DNA of 10,237 bases from Lachnospiraceae bacterium (GTDB lineage: Bacteria > Bacillota_A > Clostridia > Lachnospirales > Lachnospiraceae): positions 1-10,237 of the forward strand of contig JAILCT010000175.1 of assembly GCA_024690425.1 (NCBI GenBank), written 5' to 3'. A program made the translations under genes and the position numbers. This document shows, piece by piece, positions 1 through 5,165 of this stretch. Below the pieces are notes generated by a model, which made no database searches, was not told the DNA's origin, and worked only from the letters and a program-made list of their open reading frames with translations. Position 1 is the stretch's first letter, and each line of letters starts with the position of its first letter.

Positions 1-85
1 TGATCACGGAATATACGATAAAGCCACATATTCCGACGCCTGTTATAACGAATTTGATCCATCTGGCCAATGCATCCTGTTTCAT
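1..85 (-). CDS. N-terminal fragment of a small membrane protein, probable DUF2975 family (continues off the left edge)
   Basis: On the minus strand an ATG at 85 opens a frame that runs to the window edge, giving 28 complete codons. The peptide starts MKQDALARWIKFVITGVGIC and continues with a hydrophobic stretch, so it has a short charged N-terminus followed by the start of a transmembrane helix. A near-perfect ribosome binding site, AAGGAGG (91-97), lies 5 bases before the ATG, which makes the start convincing. The wording of the N-terminus resembles what I remember of DUF2975 membrane proteins of Clostridia. Those usually have four helices and sit beside a small Cro/CI-type regulator, but neither the rest of the protein nor a regulator is visible here. 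The membrane nature is well supported; the family name is a recollection from 28 residues and may be wrong. Confidence 0.6.
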   Translation of the reverse strand, partial: MKQDALARWIKFVITGVGICGFIVYSVI

Positions 86-90
86 GATAA

Positions 91-97
91 CCTCCTT
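91..97 (-). promoter_or_regulatory. Ribosome binding site of the left-edge membrane protein
   Basis: AAGGAGG on the minus strand, 5 bases before the ATG at 85. It is nearly fully complementary to the 16S rRNA 3' end and fixes the start of an otherwise tiny visible reading frame. Confidence 0.85.
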
Positions 98-131
98 ATA
101 AAAAACGGAAAATCATTCTCGGTACATGGAT

Positions 132-160
132 ACATTACCACCGAAAGACATGCGTGTCAA
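132..160 (-). promoter_or_regulatory. Sigma-A-like promoter for the left-edge membrane protein
   Basis: Read on the minus strand, a consensus -35 box TTGACA (155-160) is followed after exactly 17 bases by TAATGT (132-137) as a weak -10 box. Transcription would start near position 125, about 40 bases before the ATG at 85. The -35 is perfect but the -10 matches only three of six consensus bases, so activator help is possible. The palindromes just upstream (167-193) sit where an activator or repressor could act. Confidence 0.55.
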
Positions 161-166
161 TAATAA

Positions 167-193
167 TTTATCGAAAAACGATAAATATTTATC
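167..193. promoter_or_regulatory. Overlapping AT-rich palindromes, candidate operator
   Basis: Two perfect dyads overlap. TTTATCG (167-173) and CGATAAA (179-185) are separated by five A residues, and GATAAATATTTATC (180-193) is a 14-base palindrome. Further GGATAAG (198-204) and CGATAAG (227-233) copies repeat the GATAA core downstream. The block lies immediately upstream of the -35 box of the left-edge gene, in the intergenic region after the lipid kinase. It has no run of U and little GC, so it is a poor terminator; a protein-binding operator is the better guess, with the regulator unknown. Confidence 0.4.
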
Positions 194-241
194 ATTTGGA
201 TAAGATGTGAGGTTTACATAAAATTACGATAAGATTATTTA

Positions 242-1165
242 CTACATAACAAAACGGAATTTGCCCTTGCTCTCCCAGCGTATCTTACGGGCTTCGAAGG
301 GGGTCTCGCCGTCAAGATGGATCTGCTGGGGTTTTATCGAGGCAAGATGCATCGACCTGCATCTGAAACAGTCTATCTTTCTAAACTTAAGATGGTTCTT
401 GGAATAAACCGCAACGACTGCAAGCAGGAGCTTCCACTTGGGCATATCACGGACAAGACACACATCCAGCAGTCCGTCTGTCGGATCCGCATCCGGACAG
501 AAGGGCACACCGCCGCCTTCACACATATGGTTCATTCCGACCGCGAAGAAGAGCTTCTTGATACGAATGGGCTTCCTGTCATCAAGATAGAGGAGAGCCA
601 TGGTCTTCTTGCGCGTGAAGATCTGCTTGACTCCGATAAAAACGTAGATGAGCTTGCCGATCCCGATCCTGTTAAATATCTTCTTAAGCCTTGACCCCGA
701 AACTTCCTTGCAGATATCGGCATCATATCCTGCGCCGCAGCTTATAAGGAACCTGCGTGACGGATAATCGTCAGCGGTCACCTCGCCGTAATCAAGCAGG
801 TATTCCGTCGGCGAATCGATGAGGTGGCCGACAGCTGCATCTATGTTGCTGTTAACCTTCATATTGAAGGCAAAGTCATTTCCCGAGCCGGATCTGATGC
901 ATGAAAGGGTCGTATGCTCAAAATCCCTGATCCCGTTGAGCGTTTCGTTGAGCGTCCCGTCTCCGCCGATCACAAGGATATGGCAATCCTTTTCAAGCTG
1001 CCTGGTGAGCATGGATGTAACGTATTCCGCCTGACCGGGAGCGCTGAGTATATGTTCATTATAAGGAATGCTTCGGGAATCAAAGATCGCCTGCACCTTT
1101 TTCCAGGATTTTCTGGCATTGCCGGAGGAAGCCTCCGGATTTATCAGCACTTCATATGTATCCAA
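242..1165 (-). CDS. Diacylglycerol kinase / lipid kinase, YegS-BmrU family
   Basis: A 307-residue soluble protein, the usual length for bacterial lipid kinases of this family, which transfer phosphate from ATP to diacylglycerol or a related lipid at the inner membrane face and recycle lipid head-group turnover products. Visible family marks are the N-terminal INP motif (residues 8-10), the nucleotide-binding GGDGTLNE (67-74), and GSGNDFA (93-99), which is the usual G(T)xNDFA segment. A C-terminal half ends in a segment with LDGE, typical of the beta-sandwich domain. The start codon is TTG at 1165; no ATG or GTG precedes it in frame before a stop, and the INP motif would be too close to any later start. 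A modest AGAAAGG lies 11 bases upstream. It is divergent from the phosphatase gene. The lipid substrate cannot be read from sequence; a sphingoid or undecaprenol-type substrate is possible. Confidence 0.9.
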   Translation of the reverse strand: MDTYEVLINPEASSGNARKSWKKVQAIFDSRSIPYNEHILSAPGQAEYVTSMLTRQLEKDCHILVIGGDGTLNETLNGIRDFEHTTLSCIRSGSGNDFAFNMKVNSNIDAAVGHLIDSPTEYLLDYGEVTADDYPSRRFLISCGAGYDADICKEVSGSRLKKIFNRIGIGKLIYVFIGVKQIFTRKKTMALLYLDDRKPIRIKKLFFAVGMNHMCEGGGVPFCPDADPTDGLLDVCLVRDMPKWKLLLAVVAVYSKNHLKFRKIDCFRCRSMHLASIKPQQIHLDGETPFEARKIRWESKGKFRFVM

Positions 1166-1212
1166 TTTCCGGTTTGCCTTTCTCTGTTTATCGGAAAAAT
1201 AAATTCATTCTA

Positions 1213-1241
1213 ATAATAAGCTAGAAGATGACCTTATGCAA
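1213..1241 (-). promoter_or_regulatory. Possible promoter of the lipid kinase gene
   Basis: On the minus strand TTGCAT (1236-1241) and TATTAT (1213-1218) are separated by 17 bases. The -10 matches five of six consensus bases but the -35 only three. The position, about 50 bases before the TTG start, suits the kinase. The 92-bp divergent region leaves little room for anything else. Confidence 0.35.
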
Positions 1242-1245
1242 GGTG

Positions 1246-1251
1246 TATAAT
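1246..1251 (+). promoter_or_regulatory. Isolated -10-like TATAAT before the phosphatase start
   Basis: A perfect TATAAT ends only 6 bases before the ATG at 1258. No -35 match stands at 16-18 bases upstream. If used, RNA would start at or beside the ATG and be almost leaderless, which is uncommon in Firmicutes. It may be a chance match, with the true promoter further upstream. Confidence 0.2.
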
Positions 1252-1257
1252 GGACTC

Positions 1258-2892
1258 ATGAAGAATGAGAAATTTAACAAAATCCGTTCCGGCATGACTT
1301 TTAACATGATAGGAGCGATCATATTTCTGCTTGTCATATTCGGTATTATCGTAAGTGTGATCGGTCTTGTGAGCTTCACCAATGCTTTCAACAGGGAATA
1401 TGCGACTTCGACGTATCATATAGCCCGTACCGCGACCACCCTGATAAACGGCGATCATCTCGATGAATACCTTGCCGGTGAAGAGATGGAAGAATATGAA
1501 AGGTCGAAGAAGTATCTTGATGGCTACTGCAAGGCAATACATGTGTCCGTTATCTATGTAATAAAGGTCGACACGAGTGATTACGGACGTTTTGTGTCTG
1601 TTTTCGATTCCGTTGACAATACGGTGGATAATACGGAATACACCGTCTGGGAACTGGGACATAAACGGGATACCACCAACGACGAATACCGTGATAAGTA
1701 CAGGGTGCTCTATAATAATGAAGCGGAGTATGAGACCATCTACAGAACGGGAACTTCAGACGGGGTGCATCCGCATGTTACAACTCTGGTTCCTGTTAAG
1801 GATTCGAAGGGCGAAGTTGTGGCCATAATGTGCGTACAGCGGCCCGCAAGCGAGATAAACCGGGCCAGGTTCCCATACATTATCAACATTGCCATATCGA
1901 CGTTTATCCTTGCCACGGCTTTTGCCTTTTTCGCAGCAGCATATCTTAGGACGCAGTTTGTGATCCCCATCAGGAAGGTATCCGGCGAGGCGACAAGGTT
2001 TGCCGAAAAGAACACCAAGGGAGGATCCCTTGCTGACATTACAAGGATAGAAGAAATAAAGAGTCTTGCCGGCTCCATAGACAAGATGGAGACGGATATG
2101 CTCAGTTATATAGATAATCTTACGGCCATAACCGCTGAAAATCAGAGGATAGAAACAGAGCTGACGCTTGCCGCCAGGATCCAGGAGAATTCGGTTCCGG
2201 ATGATTTTCCGGCTTTCCCGGACAGGGATGATTTTGACATTTATGCTTCAATGACACCTGCCAAGGAAGTGGGTGGTGATTTTTATAACTTCTCTCTTAT
2301 TGATGATGATCATTTGGCGATAGTTATCGGAGACGTGTCGGGTAAGGGAGTGCCTGCGGCCCTCTTTATGATGGTCACGAACATCCTTATAAGCGAGCGA
2401 TTACGGACGGATGCAAGTCCTTCCGGGATACTTATGTCCGTTAATGAAGATCTGTGTGCCCACAACAGGGCTGAGATGTTTGTCACTGTATGGCTGGGTA
2501 TACTGGAGCTGTCAACCGGCAGGCTTCTGACCGCTAACGCTGGGCATGAGGATCCTGCGATTTACAGAAAAGGAGCGGGATTTGAGCTTGTCAGTGAAAA
2601 ACACGGATTTGTTTTGGGAGGCATGGAAGGCGTAAGATATACAGACCGGGAGATCCTGCTTAATGCAGGCGATAAGGTATTTATCTATACGGATGGCGTC
2701 CCGGAGGCTACAGATGCCGATGATCGGATGTTCGGCCTTGACAGGATGATGGAAGTCCTTGGGGAGTGCGGAGACCTTACATGTGAAGAGATCCTTGGAA
2801 AGGTGCATGAGCGTGTGGATAATTTTGTGGGGAATGCTCCCCGGTTTGATGATCTGACCATGTTGTGCCTTGAATATAACCATATCTTGTGA
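1258..2892 (+). CDS. Membrane-anchored sensor serine phosphatase (Cache-like sensor, HAMP, PP2C/SpoIIE; RsbU-like)
   Basis: A 544-residue protein if started at the ATG at 1258. An in-frame ATG at 1228 would add ten residues, but 1258 is preferred because AAGGTG lies upstream (12 bases away, somewhat far) and 1228 has no ribosome binding site. TM1 is at about 15-38, followed by an extracellular region of about 165 residues, TM2 at about 205-231, a HAMP linker beginning RTQFVIPIRKVS, a short helical connector, and a PP2C/SpoIIE phosphatase domain from about 300 to the end. Metal-binding acidic residues are visible in VGGDFY (D341), GDVSGKG (D359), YTDGVPEA (D479) and FDDLTML (D531, D532). Family members dephosphorylate anti-sigma-factor antagonists to switch sigma factors or other partners, here in response to an external signal. 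No anti-sigma or antagonist gene is nearby, so the target is unknown. The AEC transporter follows after 13 bp. Confidence 0.92.
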   Translation: MKNEKFNKIRSGMTFNMIGAIIFLLVIFGIIVSVIGLVSFTNAFNREYATSTYHIARTATTLINGDHLDEYLAGEEMEEYERSKKYLDGYCKAIHVSVIYVIKVDTSDYGRFVSVFDSVDNTVDNTEYTVWELGHKRDTTNDEYRDKYRVLYNNEAEYETIYRTGTSDGVHPHVTTLVPVKDSKGEVVAIMCVQRPASEINRARFPYIINIAISTFILATAFAFFAAAYLRTQFVIPIRKVSGEATRFAEKNTKGGSLADITRIEEIKSLAGSIDKMETDMLSYIDNLTAITAENQRIETELTLAARIQENSVPDDFPAFPDRDDFDIYASMTPAKEVGGDFYNFSLIDDDHLAIVIGDVSGKGVPAALFMMVTNILISERLRTDASPSGILMSVNEDLCAHNRAEMFVTVWLGILELSTGRLLTANAGHEDPAIYRKGAGFELVSEKHGFVLGGMEGVRYTDREILLNAGDKVFIYTDGVPEATDADDRMFGLDRMMEVLGECGDLTCEEILGKVHERVDNFVGNAPRFDDLTMLCLEYNHIL

Positions 2893-2905
2893 TACCCTTG
2901 ATGGC

Positions 2906-3841
2906 ATGAGTATTGCAGTAGTTCTTGAACAAATGATCATGATCGCCCTGCTTATAGCAATGGGCTTTGCCGCTTATAAGAAGGGGATCCTGTCTGATAA
3001 GGCCGGGGCGGTTATTTCTGCTCTTGTAGCCAATATCACCAATCCCTGCCTTATGATATCCTCGATGCTCTCGGGTGATGAGCGTGTAAGCGGCAGGCTG
3101 CTTCTGCTGGGGCTTCTCGGAGCCATAGTCACATATGCCATCCTTATAGTGGTGGCGGAATTTTTGCCCCGTTTGTTCAGGGTCGGGCAAAATGAGCACT
3201 TCTGCTATTTCCTTATCCTCCTCTTTGGGAACACGGGTTTTATAGGGATACCGCTTGCGAATGCAGTGCTGGGTCCCGATTCGCTTGTATATGTCTGCTT
3301 CCACAATCTGATATTCAGTTTTCTTATATATACTATAGGTGTAAGAAAGATAAGAGATGCCGCTTCGGATGCCGGGATGGAAGTTGAAGAAGGACATGGC
3401 ATGAGAGATATGATCAACACCGGAACAGTTGCTGCGATCCTTGCGCTTATATTGTATGTGACCGGGATGAACCTTCCTCATATCCTTATGCTTACAATTG
3501 ATTATGCGGGAAGGTCCACTACATTTTTGTCAATGACGGTCCTTGGTATCGCAGTTGCCAGGATGAAGCCCTTAAGAGTAATTAAGAACCGGCGGCTCAT
3601 TATCTTGTCACTGCTCAGGCTTACGATCATTCCTGTCATTATGATCTATGTACTTAAGCTTTTTATACATGATGACCTGATCATATACACATCGGCCCTT
3701 ATGCTTGCCGTACCAGCCGGCAATATGCCGCTAATACTGGCGACTAAGCAGGGGCTTGATGCGGAGACGATAAGCGACGGCATCGTGCTGTCAACGGTCC
3801 TGTCCATAGCGACTATCCCGCTTGTCACACTTTTTGTGTGA
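2906..3841 (+). CDS. AEC (auxin efflux carrier) family transporter
   Basis: A 311-residue integral membrane protein with about ten hydrophobic segments split into two halves by a charged central loop (about 146-170), as in the AEC/BART superfamily. Bacterial members export or exchange organic acids such as malate. Visible family marks are NITNPCLMISSM (43-54) in the first half, FGNTGFIGIPLA (107-118), and the C-terminal PAGNMPLILATKQG (270-283) followed by a helix rich in Ser/Thr and ending IATIPLV. The ATG at 2906 is chosen because it puts the first helix at the usual distance; an in-frame TTG at 2870 would overlap the phosphatase. The ribosome binding site is weak, so translation may be coupled to the phosphatase, which ends 13 bp upstream. 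The two are probably one operon. The substrate cannot be inferred. Confidence 0.88.
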   Translation: MSIAVVLEQMIMIALLIAMGFAAYKKGILSDKAGAVISALVANITNPCLMISSMLSGDERVSGRLLLLGLLGAIVTYAILIVVAEFLPRLFRVGQNEHFCYFLILLFGNTGFIGIPLANAVLGPDSLVYVCFHNLIFSFLIYTIGVRKIRDAASDAGMEVEEGHGMRDMINTGTVAAILALILYVTGMNLPHILMLTIDYAGRSTTFLSMTVLGIAVARMKPLRVIKNRRLIILSLLRLTIIPVIMIYVLKLFIHDDLIIYTSALMLAVPAGNMPLILATKQGLDAETISDGIVLSTVLSIATIPLVTLFV

Positions 3842-3848
3842 ATTCTTC

Positions 3849-3876
3849 TTGACAATGGAGCCTGCAAGTTTATAAT
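3849..3876 (+). promoter_or_regulatory. Strong sigma-A-like promoter upstream of carAB
   Basis: Perfect TTGACA (3849-3854) and perfect TATAAT (3871-3876) with a 16-base spacer, beginning just after the stop of the AEC gene. The predicted transcription start is near 3883, about 80 bases before carA. It is the best promoter in the window. The intrinsic terminator hairpin at 3892-3928 lies immediately downstream of the predicted start. Confidence 0.7.
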
Positions 3877-3891
3877 AGTTTTGATGAAGCA

Positions 3892-3928
3892 AGGGCGCTT
3901 TGGATCATATCCGAAGTGCCCTCTTTTT
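3892..3928 (+). terminator. Intrinsic terminator / possible attenuator in the carA leader
   Basis: Bases 3892-3905 (AGGGCGCTTTGGAT) pair with 3909-3922 (ATCCGAAGTGCCCT) around a three-base CAT loop, giving 14 continuous pairs of which two are G-U, followed by C and five T residues. This is a textbook Rho-independent terminator. It may simply end the phosphatase-AEC transcript. Because the strong promoter at 3849-3876 lies upstream of it, carAB transcripts would also have to pass it, as in attenuation-controlled pyrimidine operons. I see no PyrR-type binding loop. A short competing hairpin AAGC (3887-3890) with GCTT (3897-3900) is weak. Confidence 0.75.
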
Positions 3929-3962
3929 ACGTTAACAATGCGCTTCTGTAAAAAGGAGAAAA

Positions 3963-5042
3963 ATGAAAAAGTATAACAGAAAGCTCATACTCGAAAACGG
4001 TACGGAGATCCCGGGCTATTCCTTTGGGGCACCGGGGGAGAGGATGCTGGAGCTGGTCTTTAACACTTCCATGGTCGGATACCAGGAGATCATATCGGAC
4101 CCATCCTATACGGATCAGGCTGTGGTCATGACTTATCCGCTTATTGGCAACTACGGGATGAGCGATGAGGATTATGAATCAAAATCACCCTCCATCGGAG
4201 CTCTTGTTGTCAGGGAGTATAACGATGACCCATCCAGTTGGCGGTCGGATGAACCTCTTGATTCAGTCATGAGGCGGTATAATATCGCAGGGATAAGCGG
4301 AGTCGATACCAGAAGACTGACCCGCATAATAAGGGAGATCGGATCATGCAAGGCGATTGTGACCGATATGGTCAATGACTCAAAACTGTCACTTGAGAGG
4401 TTAAAAAACACAGAACTGCCAAGGGATCAGGTATCAAGGGTGACCGCAAAAGAAAGTTACATATCGGACGTATGTGACAATAAATCCTCTTATAATGTGG
4501 TCGCCATTGACTGCGGGATGAAGTCAAATATAGTGCGCGAGCTGAACGCTCACGGATGCAGAGTCACTGTGGTTCCTTATGATACGACTCCGGAAACAAT
4601 AGAAGGATATAAGCCCGACGGTATATTTATTTCGAACGGACCGGGTGATCCGACGGATGCTGTTCCCGTAATTGAGACTGTAAGAAGGCTTAAGGGGCGC
4701 TATCCCATGTTCGGGATATGCCTGGGGCATCAGATTATAAGTCTTGCATACGGAGCCTCTACATATAAGCTTAAGTTTGGGCACAGGGGAGGCAACCATC
4801 CTGTCATGAACCTGGAAACAGGCAAGATAGAGATGACTTCGCAGAATCATTCGTATGCCGTTGACCGATCGAGTCTGGCAGGAACAGGCCTTAAGGTTAC
4901 CCATGTAAACCTGCTGGATGATACGGTTGAAGGGCTTAGTTGTGAAGAGGACCGTGTCTTTTCTGTCCAGTATCATCCCGAAAGTGCACCCGGACCATGT
5001 GATTCGGAGTACTTATTCGACAGATTCGTAAATCTAATGTGA
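3963..5042 (+). CDS. carA: Carbamoyl-phosphate synthase small subunit (glutaminase)
   Basis: A 359-residue protein, normal for CarA. It hydrolyses glutamine and channels ammonia to CarB, which makes carbamoyl phosphate for pyrimidine and arginine synthesis. The N-terminal CarA-specific domain occupies about residues 1-140, including FNTSMVGYQEIISDPSY and the GVDTRRLTR segment. A class I glutamine amidotransferase domain spans about 178-358. The catalytic triad is visible: the nucleophile Cys253 in GICLGHQ, and His338 and Glu340 in QYHPES. The start at 3963 is preceded by AAGGAG (3953-3958). carB follows after 123 bp, an unusually long gap for this pair, filled by an inverted repeat. The TGA stop is part of a duplicated 8-base repeat terminus. 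An arginine-specific paralogue elsewhere in the genome cannot be excluded. Confidence 0.97.
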   Translation: MKKYNRKLILENGTEIPGYSFGAPGERMLELVFNTSMVGYQEIISDPSYTDQAVVMTYPLIGNYGMSDEDYESKSPSIGALVVREYNDDPSSWRSDEPLDSVMRRYNIAGISGVDTRRLTRIIREIGSCKAIVTDMVNDSKLSLERLKNTELPRDQVSRVTAKESYISDVCDNKSSYNVVAIDCGMKSNIVRELNAHGCRVTVVPYDTTPETIEGYKPDGIFISNGPGDPTDAVPVIETVRRLKGRYPMFGICLGHQIISLAYGASTYKLKFGHRGGNHPVMNLETGKIEMTSQNHSYAVDRSSLAGTGLKVTHVNLLDDTVEGLSCEEDRVFSVQYHPESAPGPCDSEYLFDRFVNLM

Positions 5043-5055
5043 AGACATGAAGACA
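5040..5055 (+). repeat. Tandem 8-base duplication of the repeat terminus at the carA stop
   Basis: TGAAGACA occurs twice in tandem, at 5040-5047 and 5048-5055. The second copy is the outer end of the left arm of the inverted repeat. The first copy begins with the TGA that stops carA. This may be a remnant of insertion or slippage at the element boundary. Confidence 0.8.
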
Positions 5056-5155
5056 GGGGGACGGTTCTACTGTCTTCATTCTTCATATTTGGATAAATAT
5101 AAAAATCCGATGAATGGATAAATGAAGACAGTAGAACCGTCCCCCTGTCTTCATG
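5046..5155. repeat. REPIN-like element: two perfectly inverted 35-bp arms between carA and carB
   Basis: The left arm (5046-5080) and right arm (5121-5155) are exact reverse complements over 35 bases and are separated by 40 AT-rich bases. Each arm is itself a hairpin: ATGAAGACAG pairs with CTGTCTTCAT around a 13-base centre (5057-5069 in the left arm) that can form four more pairs (GGGA with TTCT) after a G/A mismatch. The central spacer can also pair in part (TTCAT 5082-5086 with ATGAA 5110-5114; GGAT 5091-5094 with ATCC 5105-5108). Two inverted REP units around a spacer are the layout called REPIN, normally mobilised in trans by a RAYT (Y1) transposase. No U-run follows, so it is not a standard terminator. 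The carB ribosome binding site starts at its right edge. Confidence 0.88.
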
Positions 5156-5160
5156 AGGAG
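5155..5160 (+). promoter_or_regulatory. carB ribosome binding site abutting the inverted repeat
   Basis: GAGGAG lies 5 bases before the carB ATG at 5166. Its first G is the last base of the right arm, so initiation happens right at the foot of the possible long hairpin. Confidence 0.85.
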
Positions 5161-5165
5161 ATAAT

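Noticed and set aside
317..694. Plus-strand open frame of 125 codons opposite the lipid kinase
   Set aside because: It lies wholly antisense to a gene with clear kinase motifs, has no ribosome binding site and no recognisable family.
2870..2905. TTG start giving the AEC protein 12 more residues
   Set aside because: The added residues overlap the phosphatase end, carry no helix, and the ATG at 2906 places the first membrane segment normally.
2777..3481. Minus-strand open frame of 234 codons opposite the phosphatase end and the AEC gene
   Set aside because: It spans two well-supported genes on the other strand, its translation is low-complexity and rich in His, Tyr and Lys, and no domain is recognisable.
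3883..3928. PyrR-binding attenuator or pyrG-style reiterative initiation
   Set aside because: No PyrR-type conserved loop is seen, and the GGG at 3893-3895 is 17 bases past the -10 box, too far to be the initiating bases.
5046..5155. The carA-carB inverted repeat as an ordinary Rho-independent terminator
   Set aside because: No T-run follows the stem, the loop is 40 bases, and it lies inside an operon whose second gene is essential to the first one's function.
5046..5155. The inverted repeat as an insertion sequence with terminal repeats
   Set aside because: Only 40 bases lie between the arms, too little for a transposase; it can only be a non-autonomous element.
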